This document shows, one piece after another, positions 20,401-31,709 of a stretch of DNA of 64,000 nt. Each line of letters starts with the position of its first letter. The first letter of the stretch is position 1. Position numbers and translations under genes: made by a program. The stretch spans positions 1-64,000 of the forward strand of contig JAANBB010000210.1 in NCBI GenBank assembly GCA_014621425.1, given 5' to 3'. The notes beneath the pieces were generated by a model. The model searched no databases. It was not told the DNA's origin and saw only the letters and a program-made list of their open reading frames with translations. The DNA comes from Cylindrodendrum hubeiense (lineage: Eukaryota > Ascomycota > Sordariomycetes > Hypocreales > Nectriaceae).

Positions 20401-23400
20401 AAAATGAGTCCCTTGACGACTTTCCTCCTTTACAAGTCCAACTTGCTAGTGTCTGCATGCAGATTGCGCTGGCACGTCTCTGGGCATCATGGGGGATTGT
20501 GCCCGATGCCGTCGTCGGCCACAGCTTAGGCGAATACGCGGCGCTGAATGTCGCAGGAGTATTGTCTGACTCGGACGCCGTCTACCTCGTGGGCACACGG
20601 GCCCGGCTTCTTCAAGACCTCTGCACCCGTGGAACACACTCCATGCTGGTTGTTCGCGCTTCGGCTGACACAATCACGACCACGCTGAAAGGTACACCCC
20701 ACCAGATTGCGTGTATAAACTCGCCCATCGAAACGGTACTGGCCGGTCCCGGTCACGAGATATTCGTGGCAAGTCAGATGCTGGAGGGCGTTGGCATCAA
20801 GACAACCAGGCTCAAGATTCCTTATGCATTCCACTCATCTCAAGTCGATCCTATCTTGGCACCCTTCAAAAAGTCTGCCGCTTCTGTCCGATATCTTACT
20901 CCAAAGTGTCCGGTTCTGTGCCCGCTGAACGGAACCATCGTTACTACGGACGGAACGTTTGGACCAGCCTACCTTGGCCGCCACTGCCGCGAGCCCGTCA
21001 ATCTGCTCCAGGCTCTCCAATCTGCCCGCCGTGATGGCATCATGACAGATCAATCCATCTTGCTCGAAGTCGGCCCGCACCCTGCAGTCTCAGGCATGGT
21101 CAAGGCGACTTTGGGTCCGAAAATGACAGTCATCTCGGCGCTGAACCGCAAGTCGGCTCGGGACGTGCTCGCTGACGCTTTGAAGGTGGTCTACCAGGCC
21201 GGTGCCGATGTTTCATGGCCGACATATCATGATGACTTCAAGGCTTCCCAGAAGGTCATCACAGGGCTGCCGGCTTACAGTTGGGACTTGAAGCCGTACT
21301 GGATCCAGTATGTGAATGACTGGTCGCTCCGCAAGGGGGATCCGCCTCTCGTAGTCGATAAAGCCGAGGAGGAGAAGATGAAGCTTGAGAGCACCACAAT
21401 CCATCGCATTGTTGAAGAGTCATCATCCGAGAGCGGTGCAAAGGAGCACATCATAGTTGAGGCAGATATAACTCGGCCGGACCTGAATCCGCTTGTGCAG
21501 GGGCACATGGTCGACGACATCCCGCTGTGCACGCCGTCCGTGTATGCTGACATGGCGCTCACGCTGGGCCGGTATCTCGTCCAGCGCCGGCAAAACCTTG
21601 CATTGGAGACCGACAACCAGCAGGTTGATGTGTCAGACATGAGCATTTTCAAGGCCCTGATTGTGAAGCAACAAGGCCCACAACCGCTTCAGGGGCATGC
21701 CGCGGTGGATTGGACCAAGAATGAGGCCGCCATGAAGTTTGTCAGTTTCGATGGCAAGGGCAAACCGCAAGAACGCGCGAAATGCACTCTACGCTTCACA
21801 GATCGTTCTATTCTCCTAACTAAACTCCAAAACGAAGCCGCGTCGATCAAGACGCGCATGCAGGACCTCCGCCAGGGCATTGCCAAAGAAACAGCAGCCC
21901 GTTTCAACCGGCCCATGGTCTACCGCATGATCCGCCCACTCGCCCAGTTCCATGATGATTACCGAGCCATCGACGAAGTGGTTCTCGATAGCACCACCCT
22001 CGAGGCCTCGGCATCCGTTAGCTTTGGAGGAATCAAGAAGGGCGGCCACTTTGCCCTCCACCCCGCCATCATCGATGCGTTTACGCAATCCTGTGGGTTT
22101 ACTATGAACTGCAACGATCATACCGATCTCGACAAAGAGGTCTTCATGAACCATGGCTGGGGACGCTTCCAGGTGTTCGAGGATGTGCATTTCGATCGGC
22201 CATATACCTCGTATACGCGCATGTTTGAGGGCAAGGATAAGCTCTGGCATGGCGATGTGGTGATTTTTGATGGCGAGACCGTCGTGGCTGCCTTTGAGAA
22301 GATTGCCATACAATGCGTTCCGCGACGAGTGCTCCGAGTTATTCTCTCTCTGGAGAGCGGTCTCAAGTCCAAGAAGCCTGCTCCTGCTCCCCCTCAGACA
22401 CCGTCGACTCAAATCAAGACAGTGAAATTTGCCGAAACCCACGTCGAGACTCGAGTTATTCCTCCAGCAACCCAACAATTACCTGTGCCTGGCACTTCCA
22501 AGGTCTCTTCTGCCTTGCAGATTATCGCTGAGGAGAGCGGAGTTGCCTTGGATGAGCTCACCGACAACAGTGCCTTTGCTGACCTCGGCGTCGACTCATT
22601 GCTTGGTTTGACAATCTCGGCGCGATTCAGGGAGGAACTCGACCTGGAGATTGACTTTGACGCCATCTTTATTACTTATCCAACAATTGGTGACCTGAAA
22701 AGCTTCATTGAGCCTGCCGGAGTGCCCGCTATCAAAGTCGAAGAGCATCGCCCTTCACCCTTCATAGACACACATTCCACAGCACCCGAAGCTGAGGCAG
22801 AGGGAGATGCAGTAGTCAATTCGGACTTGGGTGGAGAGCCCGTCTTGGTCTTGACAAGCAACAACGAAAGCAGCAGGGTTGACTTCATCCGCGTGCTTGA
22901 CATTGTCTCGGAGGAGAGCGGCATCGCGGTGGAGGAGTTGACCGACGACACACACTTTGCCGACACAGGCGTGGACTCACTCCTGTCGCTCATAATTGTT
23001 AGCCGGTTCCGTGAAGAGCTGGAAATGGACATCCCTATGGATTCTCTCTTTGTCGACTGCCCGACTGTCGCCGACCTGAGATCCTCCTTGCTCGGCATGT
23101 CATCATCCGCATCATCTGCTTCGGAGGACTTCACAGAAATTCAAAGCATCTCGAAGAAATCCGTGGTGTTGGGTGGAAAGTCCTTTGGCACAACTATTCA
23201 AATGAAACCCATTGATATCACCCCTTCATCTTCTGGAGCCTCCTCAGACACCGACGAGTTCGAACCCGAGCGACAGCCCGTCGTCGTGCCTCGAGCCACC
23301 TCGCTCATTCTACAGGGAAACCCAAAAACAGCCTCTAAAACTCTCTTCCTATTCCCCGACGGAGCCGGCGCCGCCTTTTCGTACGCGGCAATCCCCAGCC

Positions 23401-24262
23401 TAGGCTCCGACACGTGCGTCGTGGCTCTCAACTCGCCCTTTCTCAAGGAAGCCGACAAACTGCGCGCGGCTCGCCTCGACGATGTCATCATCAACGGTTA
23501 TCTCGCTGAGATCCGGAGCCGCCAACGCCTCGGACCCTACCACCTCGGCGGATGGTCGGCCGGTGGGATCCTCGCCTACCGCGCTGCGCAGATCCTAACC
23601 AGTAGTCAAGAACAGGTCCTCAGCCTGAGCCTGATCGACTCACCAGCCCCGCTCAACGGACTCGACCGCCTCCCGCCGCACTTCTACGAATACTGCGAGA
23701 GCCTGCACCTGTTCGGGCATAAGTCGTCGTCCGGAGCGGGCGGTGGCAAGCCACCCGCCTGGCTCATCCCACACTTCAACGCCACCATCGACCTGCTTCA
23801 CGAGTACCGGGCGGCACCCATGCGGCCAGGGCGGTTCTTCGATGTCCCCAAGGTGAGCATCATTTGGGCGGCCGCTTGCATTGCCGATAACCCGCTCCTG
23901 CCGAAGTTGGCGCCGCACCCGGATGACACTGAAGGGATGAAGTTCCTTCTGGAGCGGCGGACGGATTTCAGGGGCAATGGGTGGGAGGCCTTGTTTCCAG
24001 GCCGGGAACGTGGTATTGTTGTTGACAGGGTTGAAGGAGCCCATCACTTCTCCATGATGGTGAGTTTTTCCTTCCGGCTTTGCTTGGTGTTCGGACTTGT
24101 GCTGTTTTACATCTACTTCCCCTTGATGGCTGCCTATATTGGTCTGGATTCTGTGTTGGTGGACCGTGTAACATCTCTTGCTAACCAGGGCATCTTTATT
24201 CTACACAGCGCAAACCTCACTCCCAGAAGCTCGCAGAGTTTCTTCGCAAGGCGATGGAGTAG
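17465..24262 (+). CDS. Non-reducing polyketide synthase, SAT-KS-AT-PT-ACP-ACP-TE
   Basis: Three exons read 17465-17763, 17819-24059 and 24209-24262, giving 2197 residues. Domains in order: SAT with nucleophile Cys118 (GLCTG); KS with Cys549 (DTACSSS) and the two His of HGTGT and SNIGH; AT with Ser1002 (GHSLGE); product template with His1329 (QGHMVDD) and Asp1519; two carrier domains with phosphopantetheine Ser1693 and Ser1820, both in GVDSLL; thioesterase/Claisen cyclase with Ser2013 (GWSAGG) and His2175/2176. All active sites are intact and no reducing domain is present. It would condense acetyl/malonyl units into an aromatic core released by the last domain. The last 17 residues come from a 54 nt exon; reading through the intron would replace the expected C-terminus. 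Chain length and ring pattern cannot be read by eye. Double carrier plus TE matches naphthopyrone- and tetrahydroxynaphthalene-type synthases. Confidence 0.96.
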
Positions 24263-24588
24263 TTGATGTTGTGGAGGTTGGAGGTTCAGTTCCTATTGCA
24301 CATTCGTTTGTTCTTTTTCTTTGTAAAACGATCCCATATGATAAAGACCCCGAAGCCATAACTTCACTTTCTACTATCTTTATTTAGCTTGCAATTAGCC
24401 TTTCAAGGAATAGCGCTTGCTCGTGATTTATAATGCGCCTCTATGCGTAACAAGTGTTCATCCTTTACAAAGAATCATGTCCATGTTTAAAAGTGTACCA
24501 AGGCGAACAAAAGATTCGCTATGTCACCTGCTGACAAAGATACAGTCCTAACATGCCACGAAGATAGAAATCCCCAAACATATGCCCA
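24263..24588. other. Intergenic between convergent genes
   Basis: A 326 bp AT-rich gap between the ends of the synthase and a minus-strand gene. Nothing else was seen; it marks the right border of the recognisable cluster. Confidence 0.5.
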
Positions 24589-25416
24589 TTAACTAGCAAT
24601 CCAAGTAACTATACCCAGAGGCGCTGTGATAAAAGCTAGTATTCCTGCAAAAGCAATGAACCCGATCTCAACGCTCGATTTCAGGGCTCCAGTGACAACC
24701 CCGACAATGACAGAGACAGTAAGTCCAGAAATAACAAACCGCAGTACACCATTCTTTCTTATTTGAAACGACACCACAATAACTCCACTTCCCGGTGATC
24801 CAGTAATGACGCCTGAGTAATGGTCGCCGAAGCTCTCCATTGCACCAAGGATGCTGCCTTGATTTTCGTTAAACAGTGCAGATAGCTCGGGTGAGTGGTC
24901 ACGGCGACACACGACGACTTCTCGAGGGAATTCTTCGGTTTCACTATTATCCAGACGAACCTAAAGAAAAAGATCTTTTTAGCGAATTGATGTCCTAGGT
25001 AGAGAGTGATTTAAGGTTAATTACCTTGCCGTGGAGAGAGCCCCGATCTCGACGATTGGCTCCCATATCATTTTGTGTAAGGAGTACCAGACAGTCGATT
25101 TAGCCATCTCTTTCTTCCACGCCTCTCTAATTAGATTCAGTGCGGTCGACTTGGATACGCCTGCGTCAATTTCTGGCTTGAGATACCAGACCCTGCTCCC
25201 AGGACCCTGATATGTAACCCGAATCAGCTTGCCTAATTGGACAGTCTGGCTGCTGGAGCTGGTGTCAGGAATAGGGCATAGGCTTGGAAGTTCATAATCT
25301 CCAACGAGGATTGTAGGGAGTCGTTCATTTTGTGACATTGGGGGCGATGGATGTTGTTGGCAATGGTTGTGTGACTTGGTCAGATCAGAAGCGCGATTCG
25401 AAGAAGCACAGCGCAT
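24589..25416 (-). CDS. Hypothetical protein with two C-terminal membrane helices
   Basis: Two exons, 25416-25025 and 24943-24589, keep one frame and give about 248 residues (222 if the second Met, MSQNER, is the start). The N-terminal part is soluble. The C-terminus has two hydrophobic helices separated by a short charged loop, ending at a final Trp-Ile-Ala-Ser. I do not recognise the family. The acceptor is uncertain: a better pyrimidine-rich acceptor 15 bases upstream breaks the frame. It is convergent with the synthase and has no visible metabolic role, so it is not counted in the cluster. Confidence 0.5.
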
Positions 25417-25468
25417 GGCCCTCCGCCGATAATCGACGCGGGAATCCGTATTATGTATCAGAGATGTA

Positions 25469-25500
25469 TAGCTGCGATATTCCTTGGATTATCGCAGCTA
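25469..25500. repeat. Perfect 11 bp inverted repeat with 10 nt loop
   Basis: Arms TAGCTGCGATA (25469-25479) and TATCGCAGCTA (25490-25500). The core GCTGCGAT recurs at 25873-25905 and near 25925, so several related hairpins lie within 500 bp. Confidence 0.7.
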
Positions 25501-25872
25501 CATAACGCTCAGCCTCTCAATGATTACATTGATCTTTCTTCCATCGGGGCTGTTTTAGGCGTGAAGACCTAGGTCTCTGTCGAGGGTATGGCCAATGAAC
25601 CAGAGCATTCGCAAAACAATGCTGGAACCGAGAGGAATGAGGATTTATTTCAAACTCATAAGGTTCAGTGATTTAACCTGCCCCGATGCCACTTTTCAGT
25701 GCTAAAACTACCACTGCTACAGCAGCGACGAGAGTCGTATATGATGTAATCATGTCCATATTTGCTTATTTGAAACAGCCACCCCCCACAGCAGCACCCG
25801 GTCAGCATCGGTCTGTGCCAGTCAGCGAGTGCCACACCGTAGCCTGGCCCTCATTAGCCGTGGCGAGAAAAC

Positions 25873-25905
25873 ATCGCAGCTATGATTTTGAATCATCATT
25901 GCGAT
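25873..25905. repeat. Two-step inverted repeat related to 25469-25500
   Basis: Outer arms ATCGCA/TGCGAT and inner arms ATGATT/AATCAT around TTG, separated by an unpaired triplet on each side. The inner ATGATTTTGAA occurs again about 48 bp downstream next to CGCTGCG. It may be a decayed miniature transposable element (inference). Confidence 0.5.
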
Positions 25906-26595
25906 GAAATTCCAGGAACACCTCGCTGCGATGATTTTGAACCGATTTCCCAACCCCCCTCACACCCATGTCTCCAGAAGTGCTGCACTTGCGACTGAAC
26001 TGTCGTAGGCCGCTCTTTATCCACACTAAACTGGCACACGTGCCACCTATCGTCCGCGGCCCAGAGGCTTCATGTCCTCCCCTTATGTCAATAGATCCAA
26101 GCCAGACGTAGGTAGCCCATTAATTTGGTGACCTGATACGCGACCGGCCAATTGTCTCTACCATGTGGTCAGTAGACTACCTAGAAAGCAACGGACTAAC
26201 ATCGACAAGGCAGGATCGACCACCACGAAACAGGACACGCCCTCCGGAACGAGCGATCTTCTACCGTCCATGACCTACCATATCCAGCGATTTCTGACCA
26301 ATGACCCTGACAACGCTACAACTGCTGGGGAATTCATTTCTCGGAGAGTGGAAGTAACCAAAGACGAGCCATATCAAGACAACCCGAGTGCAAGCGCAGT
26401 TGGGTTCTATCAAGACCGATCGGTGACGAGGATCAATAACATTTCGTCGAGATTTGAGTCAGGTTCACGGTCGGCAAAGTGACGCTACATACTCCAGACG
26501 CTGAACCGAGCGCCCGAACGGTTGTGAGCAGAACCTATCTTGCCATCCGTGATTCCCCAGGGTGAAGGGGCACGTGTGCAAGAGAATCACCAGCA

Positions 26596-27597
26596 ATGGT
26601 CGATGACCGGATTAGAACGTCAAAAAGGCGAGGCAATGCAGCAAAATCAGGCAACCCGAAACTTCGTTGCCCATTCCGCGTACACGCGGATAAACACAAT
26701 CACGTCTACGATCATTGTTCAAATACCTTTTCCGGTATCGATAAACTCAAGTTCGTTGCATCTTCATATCACAGCCATTCGTTGATGGCCCACCAACAAT
26801 CATGCAACTAACAATTCTGTTCCGTTAGCGAGCACCTCAGTCGAGTTCACTCATTGAAGTACCGGTGCTTTCGCTGCAAGATTAAATTTCCGTTAACAAA
26901 AGCGAAGGACCTCCAGGTTCTTAAGGAGAATCACGGCACCTCTTGTGAGGAAAACCCTTGGCGACAAGGTGAAGAAGACTGGGCGAAACTGGGCTTGATG
27001 AGCGATGAGCAACATACTCGTTGGGTCGATTGGAATAATACATGCGTTTCTCGGCAAGGGAAGGAGAAGAAGGCATTGTGGAGCTGGAGAAAGATTTACG
27101 AAAGTCTTTTCCCGAATACTGAATTCTTCCCAAACCCATGTACGAAGCCATCTCCCGTCATTCCCGTCCCATCTTTATTCCGAACCCCCACATTCTGAGA
27201 ACAGCCATTGGTATCAGAGACGTGAAGATCTAACATTCCATTAGGTCTAGACGATGGCTTGTATCAGGACATCGCCAAAGAAGATGTTCACAAGAACGAC
27301 AGCACTTTGCCGTACTCGAACTCGATATTATGGAGCCCACTTTCGAGTGACCTTACACCAAAACAACTCGAACAGCGGGAAGATTCACGTGAATCACAGT
27401 GGTTGGAAGATACCGTAGGGCCTGCGTCATGGGCTTTTTCCAACGCTTCAGGAGATGCAGACACATGGTCCACAAATCACATACCAGCTTATGTTGCGGA
27501 ATCGCCTGATATTTTCGACGATGGTGAGGGTAGAAGCAAGGACTATTACGTCGATCCCCTAGCTATATTTAACGACCCAGAATTAAAGGGGCCTTGA
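26596..27597 (+). CDS. Degenerate C2H2-like zinc-finger protein
   Basis: Three exons read 26596-26750, 26829-27139 and 27245-27597, giving 272 residues in one frame; an extra 5' exon within 26165-26482 is possible. The N-terminus has KLRCPF, a Cys in YDHC, then DKLNEHLSRVH, YRCFRCKIKF and a last His/Cys pair in NHGTSC. This spacing is typical of a fungal family with two irregular zinc fingers of the C-P-x, H-L-x-R-x-H, C-x-x-C order. The tail has W-rich and acidic segments, as in nuclear proteins. It may bind DNA or RNA; the role is unknown. It lies in accessory DNA without a linked pathway. The start is the weakest part of the model. Confidence 0.6.
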
Positions 27598-28630
27598 GCC
27601 CTCAAAATATCAAGAACTTACGTTCTTAGTGATATTGTGTCAGGTGGAGATGGTCGATTGGCCAGGGATGACACGTACACCCAAGGGGCTACAGGGGATA
27701 TTAAGGGCACTGCTGGACTCTCTCTTTTAGAGGGCATCTTTGTCAGACTTTACAGCATCGTGTGTACCTGCGGGTTTACTTTCTTGAGCCCAGCCCAGCT
27801 GATACCCCAGCCTTTAATTCTCCATGGTTTCCCCCCAATTTCTGATGACTTTACTTCTTGCCACATCATCACAGACTCTGCGGATTTGGATTGTCAATTG
27901 CTTGTGAGATTGAGGTATGGTTGTGGTTCCTTTACTTGGATTTTGGTCGAGATCAATTCTACTACCTTAAAGCTGGCAAATTTGCGGCTGGTAGGTGCGG
28001 TTGCTTTTGCCCAGTGAGCTCCAGTTCCATGGAAGGAATAGTTGGAGATCGATGAGGTGCCAAATTCATTAGAGTAGCACTTTGCTAAGATCTTGACGGC
28101 TATTCACCTTCGCAAAACAAGAATTGCGATTCGTTGAGGAAGTATTCGTCTTCTCTTTGTCGTCCCAAGTTCTACTTGCCTCGCTTTTCGCCGTGGCTGT
28201 AACAATTTGCTATGCTGGCATATCCTGCCGAAACGAAAAATGTGGTAGTTCTTGCCAGCACTCACATCCAGGGCAGCTTACCATATACATAGGTCAAAGC
28301 TGATCGTGTACATTCTCACGATAAGTTTAAAATAATAGCAATGCGAACGCAGGCCGCTTGCTTTTCAAGCACTTTGAGAATATTGGGAACCATCGGTCTA
28401 AGTGCGTCTCGAATGCAATTTGTCAGCTAGGCAAGATTGATAAATTAATATTAGCTAACTAGACACTACGAAAGAAGTAATAGCCAACGAGTGTCATACT
28501 TAGGCCAAGCTCAGGGATCGGGTACGTCATCCAGATAACTCTTTGGAATTAGGCCCAGCTTTCTCCATGTCATTAATTACTCAAGTTTTCAATATCCTCC
28601 CTTACATCTTAAAGATGTCCACTATTCCCC
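27598..28630. other. Intergenic, 1.0 kb, no gene seen
   Basis: AT-rich. Short plus-strand frames (27637-28055) have no recognisable domain. Confidence 0.45.
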
Positions 28631-29429
28631 TTAATTAGATAGCACCGGCGCCTTGCCAATCCATTCGGACGAATTATTCATCTCCTTCAACACCCATGCC
28701 GCCATGCTTTTTCTGGATAGAAACATCCCATCCTTCCCGGAACCCGTGAATGTGGCGGTCACGGGTGCCTCAGGACCATTCCCGAGAAAAGGGACCCGGA
28801 AGAGGGTCCAGTTCAGTTGTGTGACATCCTGGGATGCTACAAGCTCCCCAATCCCTTGAACTCTTCAAAGGCAGACCCACCAATTATCTTGATAAGGACA
28901 ACTGATGCTTTCCACTTTAAAGCCCCTTTATCACCTGGTGCCGTAAATGAACACGTGCCGAGCACCATGGCTCTCTCAAACCCGTTGGCGATAAGGAGCG
29001 GAAATATCGATGTCATTGCATTAGTGACAGGCTGTGTGATTTATTAATTCGATTTTCTAAGTAGGGGAACATGTAAACCATGATTGATTAATTAATCCAG
29101 GATAACGTACTGTGCCTTTCGAGTTCGCAACGGGTCCTGCAAACGAGACAAAAACCTTGGCGCCACATGAAACAGCCCGCCGTAGGCTAGATTCATCGTC
29201 AAAGGTACCTTGGATAACGGTAACATTTGCATTACTGCCAACGTCGGATGGTAGCTTAGCGGGGTTTCGTATGTAAAGTGTCAATTGGTGTCCCTCTTTA
29301 AGGGCGGCCGAACAAAATTCCAAGCCCGAGGGGCCTAAGAAACATCAATAACAAACACAACAAAGTGAAGGACAGAAAGATTGGATGCTTACCGGTAGCT
29401 CCAATTACTAAAATATGCGATATCGCCAT
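28631..29429 (-). pseudogene. NAD(P)-binding (NmrA/SDR-like) gene with one-base frameshift
   Basis: Exons read 29429-29393, 29334-29111 and 29031-28631. The start MAISHILVIGATG, rejoined over the first intron, gives the dinucleotide motif GATGPSG. Later segments (FPLLIANG, VIKIIGG-like, LNWTLFRVPFL, and the end WIGKAPVLSN) follow the order of a common fungal oxidoreductase family. In the third exon the frame runs into a stop at about 28837-28839; one extra base in the run of four G (28846-28849, C on the plus strand) would keep the frame to the proper end. So this is either a recent pseudogene or a homopolymer base-calling error. If intact it would be an enzyme of about 220 residues. Nothing nearby explains its substrate. 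Confidence 0.65.
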
Positions 29430-29479
29430 CACTAAAATGATCTCGAATACTGCCTGTATTTTCTCAAAGAAAGTGAAGG

Positions 29480-29644
29480 TTATGTCCCTCGTGGGACTTG
29501 TTAGTCAGGGAAGGTGGGGCATATGTATGCAAATCATCCCACATGGTCTGTCCCCAATGGGACGAACTTACTAATTAAGTTACCTGGTCAGGAGGGTGGG
29601 GCGGCATACATGTACACAAACAATCCCACATGTGGGATTGTTTG
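29480..29644. repeat. Imperfect direct repeat ending in a palindrome
   Basis: Two copies, about 29497-29545 and 29574-29632, share a layout: GTCAG, GGTGGGG, CATA..TGTA, CAAAC/CAAATC, and ATCCCACAT. They may be two copies of a short mobile or regulatory unit. Confidence 0.4.
29617..29644. repeat. Perfect 28 bp palindrome
   Basis: The left half is CAAACAATCCCACA (29617-29630) and the right half is its exact reverse complement, with no spacer. Such a long perfect palindrome is rare by chance; it may be a protein-dimer site, a replication or recombination scar, or a joined pair of element ends. Confidence 0.8.
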
Positions 29645-31709
29645 ATTTCTTCATTACAAACCGAGTCTGATCAGCCGAGAGATAGAAATCCGCCCACAAC
29701 TAATACTGAAATGGGCTAGACCTTCAGCCACAGGGCCCCAAACCGTCGGCGAAAATACTGACACGGGTTTTGTCCCTAACCGAGAGCCCGAAGCTGTGAC
29801 GGATACGTGTACATATCCTGTCACGACTCAGTCAACAAACAGGGTGAGCCCTGAACAGATAGCGGTCCAAGGGACACGGAGGTCTACTGGTTTGCAGTCT
29901 ACGAAGGTGCACATTGAATAGATCAGTGCTCTGTGGTTATCGGCACATTGGACTCTTACCATCATCAGACGCCATCTATATTGCTCAAACCTACTTGCCT
30001 TTCGCCCCTACAAGCTAGCGTTGCATATCACTGTGTATATCTTGTGAACTGAGCTGACACGGGTCGTGAATAAAACGTCGAGGCCGGCTTTAATGGCCAT
30101 GTACTCGGCCCCACAGAGTGTTAGAAAGTAATCTGCTAACAGAGATAAAAGAAGACATACGCGACCGATATATGACTGTTAAAGTATCCCCAAGAATCAT
30201 TTGGTGAGTGACAAATTTCTCGGAGAGCCCACATTGGAGCTACACGTGGTGTAAGTTTGTCCCCGCAGATTGTGGGTTGGCCGTTTCCTGCGAGCCCGCT
30301 TCAATTGCGTACCCTCATGGCAGTCCGCACCTCGATTGTGGCTCGAACTCCGCAGTTTCATGCACTAATTCTACACGAACTGAATATCAGCGTTATCATT
30401 TTCATGCCATTGTCATCCATTTCCATCCATTACCATCCAAATGAGAGCTGCGCGGGTCGATACGCCCCGATTCGGCATGATTTTGGCCGACCCGCGCGGC
30501 TCGGTGCGGTGCGATAGCCCGTAGCCCCACGCTGGAGAGGACGCTTCCTTCTCCCCGGTGTTACAGGGAACTCCTTCCGTTACTAAAGCTGGTACGTTGT
30601 GGATCTTTTCCTGCCGGTCGGTGCTTCCTAAAGCCGATCGCTGCGCTGGGAGCGGAGTATCAACTAGCTATGCTTGGCTCGGTGCTGGTCCAATCCAGGC
30701 CTCAATTCAGCATACTTTATCTCGGCTCATTATGCCGCTGTACTACCAAGTCCCTATAATGGATTGTGTCGAGCTATCTGAAACAGGTTGGTTCGTAAGT
30801 AAAAACCTTGCTGTAACTAACACTTGCTCGAAGATTATTGAGAAGCTACAATTGAATATGATGTGGAATTGGCGAATAAAGATGCCTGTCCCTTCATACT
30901 TCTTAGTTAGAACATGACATAGCGTGGAGGGGGCCGCTCTAACACGAATTTCTTTACATGCTGGGCAACTGTACTTCATAAGCAACCTATCTATGCATTG
31001 AATGTGCCCTAAATCGAGCATAACATAGTTGACTAAAGATATTCAATATTGATCAGCGACAATATGTTTACTATCGGCTGGTCCAACTTTAACTGTATTC
31101 ATGATTGTGGCGGAATTTTGCCCTGTTTTTATTACTTCTCAGGGCTGCATCCTGAATACCACCAAGACTCGACACGACACCGCTCTACTTCAAATCTGAC
31201 CCTACTCCCAATACCAATTTTGCCGGCTAGATGGTTGATGATATGCTAACTGGAATCATATATTAGCTTTAGTATAACTGTCAGGCCCACCCTTTACAGT
31301 TGCAAAGCTCCTGGCTCACAGTATGTACAAATTCCGCAAAAGTCCGCAGAGCGCCACCATAGTATGCGAAACGGCCGGTGATACTTCTTTAACCCTGAGG
31401 AAGTGCATTAATGGTGTAGGTGGTCCATGCATTTGTCACGACTGCCGGAATTAGGTCAATTAGCGCCCGAGCAAAACAACGGTTGCATTCGGATTTCTTC
31501 TAGCTCACACTGGCATTGGGAGAGGAACTTAAAGAATAGCCACATAGCAATCATTTGAGTAATTGTGGAGACGAGCTGGAGTTTTTATTTATATGCCATC
31601 CATTCCCATCCAACCTCCAACACATCCATTCTACACATCCATTCCAATCACCCTTTTATTCATCCATCTACAACTTAATTACACAAACTCAATTCACCTC
31701 TACTTCACA
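29645..31709. other. Intergenic, 2.1 kb, with transposon-like GC island
   Basis: No gene is supported. The stretch 30445-30720 is GC-rich against an AT-rich background and begins with an inverted repeat (30450-30497). The last 150 bp before the SDR gene hold a TATA-like TTTATTTATATG near 31578 and a CATCC-rich pyrimidine tract, as in fungal promoters. Confidence 0.4.
30450..30497. repeat. 10 bp GC-rich inverted repeat, possible transposon relic
   Basis: Arms GCGCGGGTCG (30450-30459) and CGACCCGCGC (30488-30497). The GGGTCG/CGACCC style recalls subterminal repeats of hAT-type elements, but no transposase frame is present. Origin is inference. Confidence 0.35.

Noticed and set aside
17465..24262. 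Assigning the synthase to bikaverin, cercosporin or melanin by name
   Set aside because: Domain order and length fit several groups; the tailoring genes do not match any one of these clusters and the active-site motifs do not discriminate.
28653..29047. Two plus-strand frames opposite the NAD(P)-binding gene
   Set aside because: The minus strand carries the family motifs in order; the plus frames have none.
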